Of a stretch of 64,000 nt of DNA, positions 15,965-23,814 are shown piece by piece; positions within the stretch are counted from its first letter, which is position 1, and each line of letters starts with the position of its first letter. Made by a program: the position numbers and the translations under genes. Below the pieces are notes generated by a model. That model made no database searches, was not told the origin of the DNA, and saw only the letters and a program-made list of their open reading frames with translations. The stretch is from Microbacterium oxydans (GTDB taxonomy: Bacteria; Actinomycetota; Actinomycetes; Actinomycetales; Microbacteriaceae), in the NCBI RefSeq assembly GCF_000956525.1, contig NZ_JYIW01000026.1, positions 744,001 to 808,000 of the forward strand, given 5' to 3'.

Positions 15965-16519
15965 TCAGTCCTGCTGCAGTGCGCCCTGCAGGTCGAGGCT
16001 GATCGTGACGTCCTTGCCGACCAGCACGCCGCCGGTCTCGAGCGCAGCGTTCCAGGTGAGGCCGAAGTCCTCGCGATTGATGACCGTCTTGGCGGAGGCA
16101 CCGGCCTTGTAGTTGCCCCACGGGTCGCTGCCGAAGCCACCGAAGTCAAGCTCGAAGCTGACCGGCTTCGTGATACCGCGGATCGTCAGGTCGCCGTCCA
16201 CGAACAGCTCGCCGCCCTCAGCGCGGGCGCCGGTGGAAACGAACTCCATCGTGGGGAAGTTCTCGGTGTCGAAGAAGTCGCCGGAGCGGAGGTGCGTGTC
16301 GCGGCCCTCGTCCTTCGTGTCGATCGAGGTGACGTCGACGCTCGCCTCGACCCGGGCCTCGAGGGGGTTCTCCGGAGCGATCAGGGTGGCGCTCTTGACG
16401 CCGAAGGTGCCGCGCACCTTCGAGATCATCATGTGGCGGACGCTGAACGTGACCTCGCTGTGCGACGGGTCAAGCACCCAGGTACCTGCACGGTAACCGG
16501 GGATGTCGATGGTGGTCAT
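15965..16519 (-). CDS. YceI-family polyisoprenoid-binding protein
   Basis: A 184-residue lipocalin-like protein. The YceI hallmark is at the start, WVLDPSHSEVTFSVRHMM, and GDLTIRGITKPVSFEL follows in the middle. There is no signal peptide, so it is probably cytoplasmic, unlike the periplasmic E. coli protein. The family binds long isoprenoid chains, and several members respond to stress. GAGGAGATCCC precedes ATG 16519. The promoter region holds nested palindromes. Confidence 0.9.
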   Translation of the reverse strand: MTTIDIPGYRAGTWVLDPSHSEVTFSVRHMMISKVRGTFGVKSATLIAPENPLEARVEASVDVTSIDTKDEGRDTHLRSGDFFDTENFPTMEFVSTGARAEGGELFVDGDLTIRGITKPVSFELDFGGFGSDPWGNYKAGASAKTVINREDFGLTWNAALETGGVLVGKDVTISLDLQGALQQD

Positions 16520-16570
16520 GGGATCTCCTCACGGGACGGGGGGCCGCAGCTGCGGCATACGAGAGAACAA

Positions 16571-16606
16571 CTCGCATTCAGGAGAATACATTCCCGCGAA
16601 TGCGAG
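16571..16606. promoter_or_regulatory. Nested palindromes upstream of yceI
   Basis: Two tandem ATTC-N4-GAAT sites (16576-16587 and 16590-16601) sit inside a larger inverted repeat with 9-base arms CTCGCATTC (16571-16579) and GAATGCGAG (16598-16606). Likely operators for yceI, about 50-85 bases upstream of the ATG. Confidence 0.6.
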
Positions 16607-16647
16607 ATTGCTGGATCGAGTTCTGAGCAGCTCGGTCCGACAACGCA

Positions 16648-16684
16648 GGACGCGCCCCTCTCCGTGCAGGAGAGAGGCGCGTCC
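16648..16684 (-). terminator. Terminator of the FKBP gene
   Basis: A 16-pair stem (GGACGCGCCCCTCTCC with GGAGAGAGGCGCGTCC, one mismatch) with a 5-base loop, starting 12 bases after the stop. Confidence 0.75.
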
Positions 16685-16696
16685 GGTGTGGTTCGT

Positions 16697-17065
16697 TCAG
16701 CCGACGGCGACCAGATCGATGATGAAGATCAGGCTCTTGCCGGAGAGGAAGTGCCCACCGCCCGCGGGGCCGTAGGCCAGGTGCGGCGGGATGACGAGTT
16801 CACGGCGTCCGCCGACCTTCATGCCTGGGATGCCGTCCTGCCAGCCCTGGATCAGGCCGCGCAGCGGGAACTGGATGGTCTCGCCACGGCCCCACGAGGA
16901 GTCGAACTCCTCGCCGGAGTCGTACTCGACACCGGCGTAGTGCACGGTCACGGTGTCGCCGGGCTTCGCCTCGGTGCCGTCGCCCTCGATGAGGTCGCGG
17001 ATGACGAGCTCCGAAGGAGCGGGGCCGGCTGGTGCGTCGAACTCAGGCTTTGTGCGATCAGTCAT
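16697..17065 (-). CDS. FKBP-type peptidyl-prolyl isomerase (cytoplasmic)
   Basis: A 122-residue single-domain FKBP. Active-site segments are VTVHYAGVEYDSGEEFDSSW, GLIQGWQDGIPGMKVGGRR and HLAYGPAGGG. No signal peptide is present, so it acts in the cytoplasm as a folding helper. ATG 17065 is preferred: the frame upstream reads as non-coding. A second, exported FKBP lipoprotein lies at 55.5 kb. Confidence 0.93.
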   Translation of the reverse strand: MTDRTKPEFDAPAGPAPSELVIRDLIEGDGTEAKPGDTVTVHYAGVEYDSGEEFDSSWGRGETIQFPLRGLIQGWQDGIPGMKVGGRRELVIPPHLAYGPAGGGHFLSGKSLIFIIDLVAVG

Positions 17066-17187
17066 GGTTCCATCCAACCGGAGCCGCGCTGGCTGGTCAA
17101 CGCGAGCGCACCCGCTGACAGCGAACAGTCCAGAGGAAGACCCTCTTGACACCTCGCGCGAGCAGGAGCACCCTGAATACAGATCAG

Positions 17188-17236
17188 CTCAGCGCCCGGG
17201 TGACATGCAGGCATCGCCGCAGCACCGGGCGCTGAG
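17188..17236. repeat. Inverted pair of CTCAGCGCCCGG, possible hairpin after prsW
   Basis: CTCAGCGCCCGG (17188-17199) and its exact complement (17225-17236) flank a 25-base loop. The gap between prsW and the FKBP gene (17066-17296) holds little else. The same 12-mer occurs at 33750 and 57407. Confidence 0.5.
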
Positions 17237-17296
17237 TCTGTCTCCGGCAGTCGTGCAGGCGGCGACCGCCGCGTCGACGTCGAGGTCGGCGGGACG

Positions 17297-18625
17297 TCAG
17301 TACGCCAGCAGCGCCGCCCTGGTCGCACGCGTGCGGATCAGCAGTGCCCGCTCGTCGTCCGCGGCGAGCGGGTCGCGGCCGGTGACCGCGCGCTGGCGCA
17401 CCGAAGCGAGCGCGGTCGCATCCTTGATGAACTCGCGCATGAGCGGTCGTCTGTCTCCGCGCAGCTGCGCGGCCCATGCGAGACCGACCTTGCGTCCAGC
17501 GGGTGTCGCCAGCATCGTGACCTCCTCCGGCGTGAACCAGCCGGCGGCGGCATACTCCCCCAGACGGGTCCGCGTGAGACGAGCCTCCTCGCGCTTGAGC
17601 GCGATGATCCCGAGGATGAATCCGATGAACAGGGGCACCTGCAGCGTCACGTACAGCACGAAGAAGTCGGCGAAGGTCGCGGAGCCGTTCCACAGCGCGT
17701 GCAGCAGGATCGCGCCGAGCAGACCGAGCAGTCCGACGCCCACTGCCGAGCCCGCCGACGCGTGACGCCGGGCCGCGAGGCCGATCGCGAACCCGGTGAG
17801 CGCGGTGAACATGGCGTGTGCGAACGGCGAGAGCAGGGCACGGACCACGAAGGTGACGGTGAGCTGCGCTCCGCCGCCCTCGATCAGGCTGATCGCGAAG
17901 TACTGGATGTTCTCCGTGAATGCGAAGCCCGCACCCACCAGCGCGCCGTAGACGACGCCGTCGACGGGCCCGTCGAACGCCCGCCGCGCGACGAGGAAGA
18001 CGAGGAAGACCCCGAATCCCTTCCAGAACTCCTCCACGATGGGCGCTTGGACGACCGCAGTCAGCGCGTCGTCGCGGATGCCCACCAGCAGCGTGATCGC
18101 GAGATCCGTCAGGAGCGTGAGCCCGACCGCGGCGACAGCACCCCAGGCGATCGCGAAGATGACGAGCCGCTTCGGCTCCGGCTCCCAGCGGTCGACCATG
18201 CGGATGCCGAGGAAGACGATCGTGAGCGGGATGAGCGCGAGCACGAGGCCGATCACCGACGCGAGCGGACCGAGCGCCCACACGAAGTATCCGATCAGGG
18301 CCAGCAGCAGGAAACCGAGGAATCCGAACAGCCAGAGCGAGACCGAGCGGCCCTTCCTGGTCGGGACGGGCAGGGCCGGCAGCGCTTCGGCCGGTGATGG
18401 GGCGACCGGCGCAGGCGGTGTGTATGCGGTCGGCTGCGCGAGCGGCGAGGCGTAGGCCGGTTGCTGCGTGAACTGCGGCGGTGTGTACCGGGACTGGGAG
18501 TACTGCTGGGCGGAGTACTCCGGCGCCGGCTGCCCCGACTGCTGCCCCTGCTGCGGAGCGGGCTGTGCGGGCGGCGGCGTGTACGGCGACGGCTGCTGCG
18601 GCTGAGGCGGTCCTCCGAAGGTCAT
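17297..18625 (-). CDS. PrsW-family intramembrane metalloprotease
   Basis: A 442-residue protein. A cytoplasmic Pro/Gln/Ala-rich tail (about 1-90) precedes at least eight helices. The glutamate pair is in PIVEEFWKGFG, then GAGFAFTENIQYF and the His motif FAHAMFTALTGFAIG, matching PrsW proteases. Family knowledge: Bacillus PrsW cleaves an anti-sigma factor at site 1. The target here is unknown. ATG 18625 lies 6 bases after TAGGCT, implying a leaderless mRNA. Confidence 0.88.
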   Translation of the reverse strand: MTFGGPPQPQQPSPYTPPPAQPAPQQGQQSGQPAPEYSAQQYSQSRYTPPQFTQQPAYASPLAQPTAYTPPAPVAPSPAEALPALPVPTRKGRSVSLWLFGFLGFLLLALIGYFVWALGPLASVIGLVLALIPLTIVFLGIRMVDRWEPEPKRLVIFAIAWGAVAAVGLTLLTDLAITLLVGIRDDALTAVVQAPIVEEFWKGFGVFLVFLVARRAFDGPVDGVVYGALVGAGFAFTENIQYFAISLIEGGGAQLTVTFVVRALLSPFAHAMFTALTGFAIGLAARRHASAGSAVGVGLLGLLGAILLHALWNGSATFADFFVLYVTLQVPLFIGFILGIIALKREEARLTRTRLGEYAAAGWFTPEEVTMLATPAGRKVGLAWAAQLRGDRRPLMREFIKDATALASVRQRAVTGRDPLAADDERALLIRTRATRAALLAY

Positions 18626-18631
18626 GGAGAC

Positions 18632-18637
18632 AGCCTA
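18632..18637 (-). promoter_or_regulatory. -10 hexamer TAGGCT, leaderless prsW
   Basis: Minus-strand TAGGCT, 6 bases, then ATG 18625. Confidence 0.5.
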
Positions 18638-18705
18638 TGGGTCCGCAGTGCTGCTGATCCGGCGATCCGACGATCACTCCCAAGCGCTCTCCGCCCCGCA
18701 CCCGG

Positions 18706-18711
18706 TAGCGT
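18706..18711 (+). promoter_or_regulatory. -10 hexamer TAGCGT, leaderless FAH gene
   Basis: TAGCGT, 6 bases, then ATG 18718. Confidence 0.5.
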
Positions 18712-18717
18712 AGAGGC

Positions 18718-19587
18718 ATGCGGTTCGCTCATCTGCGCCGTGCCGACTCCCCCCGCGCGGTCCTCGCCGTGGTGGAGGACGCCGATGCCATCCTCGTCTC
18801 AGACCTCCTGCCCGACGCTCCTGCCACCCTGCAGCAGCTCATCGAGGGAGGAGACGAGACCCTCGACGCACTGCGCGCGGCTCTGTCGCTCGGCACTGCG
18901 CCGCGGCATCCGCTCGATGGCTGGACGTACGACTCAGCGGTGCTCGCTCCCCCTGCCGTGCTCGCGGTGGGCCTCAACTACGCCGCGCACTCCAGCGAGC
19001 TGGGGCTCAAGACCGACACGGCACCGACCGTGTTCACCCTGTGGCCGAACTCGCTCACCGGTCACGAGCAGACCACCTCGTGGCCGCGTGCGCTCAGCGA
19101 GGCAGTGGACTACGAGGCTGAGCTCGGCGTGCTGATCGGCACCCCGGCGAAGAACGTGTCGGAGGGCGACGCCCTCTCACACGTGTGGGGCTACACGGTG
19201 GTCAACGACATCACGGCTCGGAACATCCAGTTCGCGGAGGCGCAGTGGTCGCGCTGCAAGTCCTTCGACGGCTTCACACCGACCGGCCCCTACGCGGTCA
19301 CGGCCGACGAGGTCGCCGACCCGCAGGACCTCCACATCTGGACCATCGTCGACGGCAACACCGTGCAGGATGCCTCGACGGACCAGATGGTGCGCTCGGT
19401 CGCGAAGCTCATCGCGCACCTGTCGCAGTCGCTGACCCTGCTGCCAGGCACGCTGATCTCGACCGGCAGCCCCGGCGGCGCCGGCTATTCGCGCGACCCG
19501 CAGATCTTCCTGCGTGACCGCTCGACGGTCACCGTGGGGATCGACGGCCTGGGCGCGCTGACGACGCACTGCCGCATCCTCGACTGA
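18718..19587 (+). CDS. Fumarylacetoacetate hydrolase family protein
   Basis: A 289-residue FAH-fold enzyme. Metal-site and catalytic segments include VDYEAELGVLIG, WGYTVVNDITARNIQ and the glycine-rich GTLISTGSPGGAGYSRDP. Members hydrolyse or decarboxylate acylpyruvates and hydroxy-dienoates in aromatic degradation. No pathway genes lie nearby, so the exact substrate is open. It ends at a bidirectional terminator shared with aspA. Confidence 0.88.
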   Translation: MRFAHLRRADSPRAVLAVVEDADAILVSDLLPDAPATLQQLIEGGDETLDALRAALSLGTAPRHPLDGWTYDSAVLAPPAVLAVGLNYAAHSSELGLKTDTAPTVFTLWPNSLTGHEQTTSWPRALSEAVDYEAELGVLIGTPAKNVSEGDALSHVWGYTVVNDITARNIQFAEAQWSRCKSFDGFTPTGPYAVTADEVADPQDLHIWTIVDGNTVQDASTDQMVRSVAKLIAHLSQSLTLLPGTLISTGSPGGAGYSRDPQIFLRDRSTVTVGIDGLGALTTHCRILD

Positions 19588-19619
19588 CGCCGTCGACCAG
19601 CGGACATCCCGTTCGACAA

Positions 19620-19659
19620 CACGAGAGGCCCCGGTGGAATTCCACCGGGGCCTCTCGTG
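19620..19659. terminator. 40-base perfect palindrome, bidirectional terminator
   Basis: Two 20-base arms with no mismatch, centred on GAATTC, between the convergent FAH and aspA genes. It should terminate both strands. Confidence 0.85.
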
Positions 19660-19668
19660 CATGTGGGA

Positions 19669-21129
19669 TCAGATCTCGATGAGATCCTCCGGCGAGATGA
19701 TCGGGATTGCTGCCGTCACTGCCTCGAGGCCGGAGAGCCGTGCGGGCGAGAGCTGCTTCATGACCTCGTCACGCGACATGAGTCCGGCCTCGACGACCAG
19801 GTCGGCGACGTTGCGGTTCGTGAGCAACGCGGTCTTCGCGAGCGCTGCAGCGGCGGCGTAGCCGATGAACGGGGTGAGCGCGGTGATGACACCGACCGAT
19901 GCACCCACCATCGCGCCGAGACGGTCGCGGTTGGCCGTGATGCCGTCGATGCAGTTGACGCGAAGCGTCCACATCGCCTGACGCATCCACGTGATCGACT
20001 GGAAGATCGAGTGCGCGATCACCGGCTCGAAGGCGTTGAGCTGCAACTGGCCGCCCTCGACCGCCATGGTGACGGTCATGTCGGCGCCGACGACCGCGAA
20101 CGCGACCTGGTTCACGACCTCGGGGATCACCGGGTTGACCTTGCCTGGCATGATGCTCGAACCCGCCTGCATCGCCGGCAGGTTGATCTCGCCGAAACCG
20201 GCCTGCGGTCCGGATGCGAGCAGTCGGAGGTCGTTGCAGATCTTCGAGAGCTTGATGGCGTTGCGCTTGAGCGTCGAGGAGAACGACATGAACGCACCGG
20301 TGTCGCTGGTGGACTCCACGAGGTCGGTCGCGGTCTCGAGATCCAGCGACGTGATCTCGCGGAGGTGCTTGAGCACAGCCGGCGCGTAATCGACGTGGGT
20401 CGTGATGCCGGTGCCGATCGCGGTCGCGCCCATGTTGATCTCGAACATGAGCGACGCGTTCTCGCTGATCCGGCTGTGATCCTCGCCGAGCGTCGTCGCG
20501 AAGCCGTGGAACTCCTGGCCGAGGGTCATCGGCACGGCATCCTGCAGCTGCGTTCGTCCGACCTTGAGGATGTCGTGGAACTCGACCGCCTTGCCCAGGA
20601 ACGACCGACGAAGCAGATCCAGCTCCTCGAGCAGCGAGCGAAGGGTCAGCGAGAGGCCGATCTTGACCGCGGTCGGGTACACGTCGTTCGTGGACTGGCT
20701 GCGGTTGGTGTGGTCGATCGGCGACAGGAACGCGTAGTCGCCCTTCTCCCTGCCGGCCATCTCGAGCGCGATGTTGGTGATGACCTCGTTCGCGTTCATG
20801 TTCGTCGAGGTACCGGCGCCGCCCTGGATCACGCCGACCGTGAACTGGTCGTGGAACTCGCCGTCGATGACGCGCTGCGCCGCCCGGTCGATCAGGTCGG
20901 CCCGCTCCGGGTCCAGCACGCCGATCTCGCGGTTCGCGCGGGCGCTGGCCTGCTTGACCATCGCGAGTGCTCGAACGAGATCCGGGTAGACCGAGATGGG
21001 TCGTTTCGTGATCGGGAAGTTCGCGTCGGCGCGGGCGGTGTGGATCCCCCAGTACGCGTCGGCAGGAATCTCCATGCTTCCGAGCGAATCGGTCTCGGTA
21101 CGGGTCAGGGTAGGCGCGGCAGAAGCCAT
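19669..21129 (-). CDS. aspA: Aspartate ammonia-lyase
   Basis: A 486-residue member of the aspartase/fumarase family, converting L-aspartate to fumarate and ammonia. The signature GSSIMPGKVNP is intact. The N-terminal DSLGSMEIPADAYWGIHTARA and the NRSQSTNDVYPTA active-site region are typical of aspartase. ATG 21129 has a GAGGATGTGAC ribosome site; the 17 extra upstream codons are not needed. Class II fumarase is the alternative, but the Trp-Gly-Ile-His-Thr start favours aspartase. Confidence 0.93.
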   Translation of the reverse strand: MASAAPTLTRTETDSLGSMEIPADAYWGIHTARADANFPITKRPISVYPDLVRALAMVKQASARANREIGVLDPERADLIDRAAQRVIDGEFHDQFTVGVIQGGAGTSTNMNANEVITNIALEMAGREKGDYAFLSPIDHTNRSQSTNDVYPTAVKIGLSLTLRSLLEELDLLRRSFLGKAVEFHDILKVGRTQLQDAVPMTLGQEFHGFATTLGEDHSRISENASLMFEINMGATAIGTGITTHVDYAPAVLKHLREITSLDLETATDLVESTSDTGAFMSFSSTLKRNAIKLSKICNDLRLLASGPQAGFGEINLPAMQAGSSIMPGKVNPVIPEVVNQVAFAVVGADMTVTMAVEGGQLQLNAFEPVIAHSIFQSITWMRQAMWTLRVNCIDGITANRDRLGAMVGASVGVITALTPFIGYAAAAALAKTALLTNRNVADLVVEAGLMSRDEVMKQLSPARLSGLEAVTAAIPIISPEDLIEI

Positions 21130-21255
21130 GTCACATCCTCGTGGGTCGTGGCGGGTGAGAAGGGTGGGGGATGCGACCATCCTACGCGGGTGAGACCCTG
21201 CGCCCCCTGAGTCCCACAGCGATTCAAGGATGCGGCCGGCGCCGAGCGGGAGCGC

Positions 21256-21828
21256 TCAGCTTGCGCGGACGTACTCGCTCAGCACGACACCCGAGCCGAA
21301 CGCGGTGGTGGCGACCTCATCGAAGCGCTCCGGCGCGTACGCTCGCGGCGCGAAGAGCGGAATGCCTGCGCCGAACACGATGGGACTGCGCTTCAGGACG
21401 AGGCGATCGATCTCGCCGAGGAGACTCGATGCGAGTGCGCCACCGCCGCAGAGCCAGATCGCGTCGCCCGGTTCGCGCTTCAACCGTCGCACGAGCGCGA
21501 CCGGATCCTCATCGGTCGTCTGCACGTCGTCCGCCTCGGCGCGCTTCGACCGCGAGAACACGATCTGGCGGAGGTGGCGGTACGGGCTCGACACGCCCAT
21601 CGGCAGCCCGACCGCATAGGTGTTCCAGCCCATCAGCACGGCGTCGAACATCGGGGTGGTGCGTTCGATGCCGAGCGCGAGCGCGAGATCGGTCGGAATC
21701 GTGTCGGCGTAGCGCTCGTTGATCGCATCCATGTGGTCGCCCTCGATCGGGAAGGCGTCGAACTCACCGGCAGGACCGGCGATGAAGCCGTCCAGGCTCA
21801 CTGCGACGTAGTAGACGAGTTCTCGCAT
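21256..21828 (-). CDS. Dihydrofolate reductase family protein (RibD C-terminal domain)
   Basis: A 190-residue RibD-C/DHFR-like reductase. It begins MRELVYYVAVSLDGFIAGP, continues with LMGWNTYAVGLPMG, and has the NADPH-loop IWLCGGGALASSLL. The true biosynthetic DHFR and RibD are not implied; these stand-alone proteins are reductases of unknown substrate. GGAG supports ATG 21828. It is divergent from a TetR gene, with paired operator-like sites between, so TetR control is likely. Confidence 0.85.
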   Translation of the reverse strand: MRELVYYVAVSLDGFIAGPAGEFDAFPIEGDHMDAINERYADTIPTDLALALGIERTTPMFDAVLMGWNTYAVGLPMGVSSPYRHLRQIVFSRSKRAEADDVQTTDEDPVALVRRLKREPGDAIWLCGGGALASSLLGEIDRLVLKRSPIVFGAGIPLFAPRAYAPERFDEVATTAFGSGVVLSEYVRAS

Positions 21829-21841
21829 GATGACTCCAATC

Positions 21842-21880
21842 ACAACACTTGTCGTGGTTCGAGAGTACAACAGCTGTAGT
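21842..21880. promoter_or_regulatory. Two TetR-type operator-like sites
   Basis: ACAACACTTGTCGT (21842-21855) and ACAACAGCTGTAGT (21867-21880) are imperfect palindromes with the same ACAACA/TGTNGT pattern, 25 bases apart. The second overlaps the promoter region of the TetR gene. Confidence 0.5.
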
Positions 21881-21888
21881 GCTCGCGC

Positions 21889-21894
21889 TAGAGT
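21889..21894 (+). promoter_or_regulatory. -10 hexamer TAGAGT, leaderless tetR
   Basis: TAGAGT, 6 bases, then ATG 21901. Confidence 0.5.
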
Positions 21895-21900
21895 CGACGC

Positions 21901-22467
21901 ATGGCCAAGAACGACATCAGGCGGCGCGCGATCGCGGACGCTGGGCTGCGCGTCCTCGCCCAGGACGGATCCCGAGGTCTCACGCACCGCGCCGTCGACG
22001 AGGCTGCAGCTGTGCCGACCGGCACCACATCGAACTACTTCCGCTCCCGCGATGCGCTCATCGCCGGGCTCGTCGATCGGATCGGAGAGCGGCTCTCCCC
22101 CACTCCTGAGGATCTGGAAGCCCGCACGAACGGCTCGACGGGCCGGGAGCTCTTCGCCGACTACATCCGCGACATCGTGCGGCGTCTCACGGATGACCGC
22201 GAAGTCACGCTGGCACTCTTCGAGCTTCGACTCGAGAGCAGCCGGCGCCCCGAGCTGGCCGCGATCCTCGGCGCGTGGCAACGCGCCGGATTCGAGGGCG
22301 ATGTGGCGTTCAACGCCGCAGCCGGACTCCCCGGCGGGCCGCGGGAGATCGCACTGTTCCACTACGCGATCGACGGCCTCCTGCTCGACCGACTCACCAC
22401 CTCGATCGACCCCGACACGTCGACCGATGCGGTGATCGACGACCTCGTCGCCGGACTCCTGCGCTGA
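21901..22467 (+). CDS. TetR-family transcriptional regulator
   Basis: A 188-residue repressor. The N-terminal HTH is in RRAIADAGLRVLAQDGSRGLTHRAVDEAA followed by VPTGTTSNYFRSRDAL (residues 5-50). The C-terminal ligand domain is helical with no recognisable specificity. It is divergent from the DHFR-like reductase gene and probably represses both through the twin sites between them. Confidence 0.92.
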   Translation: MAKNDIRRRAIADAGLRVLAQDGSRGLTHRAVDEAAAVPTGTTSNYFRSRDALIAGLVDRIGERLSPTPEDLEARTNGSTGRELFADYIRDIVRRLTDDREVTLALFELRLESSRRPELAAILGAWQRAGFEGDVAFNAAAGLPGGPREIALFHYAIDGLLLDRLTTSIDPDTSTDAVIDDLVAGLLR

Positions 22468-22487
22468 CGCCGACCGGTCACCCCGTC

Positions 22488-23408
22488 TCAGCGGGCAGGC
22501 TTGCGGGAGAACGCCTCGAGCCGCTGCTCCGGCGTCAACGCTGCCATCCGCTCCAGCCACGCCTCTGAGAAGAACTCGCCGGTGGGAGCCTCCGTCACCG
22601 GAACGACCGTGTGCGTGATCGTGTCCGGATGCACGTGGACGAGCTGGAATGCCTGCGCGGCATCCATCCCGTTGACCTCCGCGGCAGGGAGAGACACGTT
22701 CATCGTGTAACAGGTGGCGGACGACACGCTCACCGGCACCCCGGCGAAGGTGCCGTGCGCCGAGTAGTGCAGATGGCCGGCCAGGATGCCTCGAACGTCA
22801 CTGCCGCGGATGACCTCGGCGAGTTCGTCCTGGTGGCGCAGCTCGAGGATGTCGAACAGCGGCAGGTGGCTCGGCAACGGAGGGTGATGCATCGCGAGCA
22901 GCGTGCCGTGGGGCGCGGGCTCGGCGAGCACGTCGCGCAGCCAGGCCAGCTGGGCGTCATCGAGATCGCCGTGGTGCCAGCCCGGCACGCTCGTGTCGAG
23001 TGCGATCAGCCGGAGTCCGTCGAGATCCCAGACCCCGGTCACCGGCTCCTCTGTCGGCGCGAGGTCGAGCAGCGCCTCCCGGAGCGCCGGGCGCTCGTCG
23101 TGATTTCCCGCGACCCAGACGACGACCGTGCCGAGCTCGGCAGCCACAGGTTCGAGTGCAGCACGCAGACGTCGGTAGGCGTCCGGCTCCCCCAGGTCGG
23201 TCAGGTCGCCCGTCACGACGATCGCGGCAGGATGCGGATGCACCTGCCGGATGGCCTCGAGCGTCCTCGCGAAGTTCGACTCCACGTCGTAGCGTCCGCC
23301 CAGACGGGCGCCGCCGGCGAGGAAGTGCGGGTCGCTGACGTGGATCAGCACATGCGAGGCCGGCTGGTGACGACCGAACACGTACTCAGTGCTGACGGGG
23401 GCTGTCAT
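22488..23408 (-). CDS. Metallophosphoesterase, CpdA-like
   Basis: A 306-residue calcineurin-like phosphoesterase. Metal-binding motifs appear in order: ISDPHF (Asp/His), VTGDLTD, AGNHDE, MHHPPLP and AGHLHYSAHG. This order matches the class III cAMP phosphodiesterase CpdA, but cyclic-nucleotide activity is not proven from sequence. ATG 23408 lies 6 bases after TAGGCT, so the mRNA is likely leaderless. Confidence 0.88.
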   Translation of the reverse strand: MTAPVSTEYVFGRHQPASHVLIHVSDPHFLAGGARLGGRYDVESNFARTLEAIRQVHPHPAAIVVTGDLTDLGEPDAYRRLRAALEPVAAELGTVVVWVAGNHDERPALREALLDLAPTEEPVTGVWDLDGLRLIALDTSVPGWHHGDLDDAQLAWLRDVLAEPAPHGTLLAMHHPPLPSHLPLFDILELRHQDELAEVIRGSDVRGILAGHLHYSAHGTFAGVPVSVSSATCYTMNVSLPAAEVNGMDAAQAFQLVHVHPDTITHTVVPVTEAPTGEFFSEAWLERMAALTPEQRLEAFSRKPAR

Positions 23409-23414
23409 GCCACC

Positions 23415-23420
23415 AGCCTA
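23415..23420 (-). promoter_or_regulatory. -10 hexamer TAGGCT, leaderless phosphoesterase gene
   Basis: Minus-strand TAGGCT, 6 bases, then ATG 23408. Confidence 0.5.
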
Positions 23421-23478
23421 GAGCGGGTCTCCGACTCGGGTCCGCTGCCTCCCGGCGCTCCCGCTGCGCAGTTCCGGC

Positions 23479-23814
23479 TCAGTGCCCGACGACGATGATC
23501 AGGATGCCGGCGATGACCGCGCAGGCGCACAGCGCGAAGCAGGCGTAGGCGCCGACGAGGGAGAGCCGTTTCTGGCCCTCGGTGAGCGGACTCTTGCGCG
23601 CCTGCTTGGCGGCCTGCTTCGCCGCCCGCTTGAGTTCCTTCTCGGAGATCACGGTGATGGCGTCGGTGAACTCGGCCGGGCTGACCACCGGCGCGCGACC
23701 GCTGCGGACCAGCAGGCGCAGGCCCACCGCGTAGAACGTGACGATCGCCGATGCACCGATCAGTGCGGCGGCGAACACCAGGAGGAAGGCGTTCCAGTCG
23801 ATCACGACGTTCAC
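23479..23814 (-). CDS. Small membrane protein co-translated with pit
   Basis: A 111-residue protein with one helix at the N-terminus (about 8-32) and one at the C-terminus (about 85-108). A basic cytoplasmic loop lies between, EKELKRAAKQAAKQARK. Its ATG overlaps the Pit stop by ATGA, so it is coupled to phosphate transport. No named family is recognised; a Pit accessory role is only a guess from context. Confidence 0.75.
   Translation of the reverse strand: MNVVIDWNAFLLVFAAALIGASAIVTFYAVGLRLLVRSGRAPVVSPAEFTDAITVISEKELKRAAKQAAKQARKSPLTEGQKRLSLVGAYACFALCACAVIAGILIIVVGH

Noticed and set aside
14698-16149. Minus-strand open frame of 483 codons opposite the MFS gene
   Set aside because: Its product is a Gln/His/Glu/Arg-rich low-complexity sequence, antisense to a well-defined transporter.
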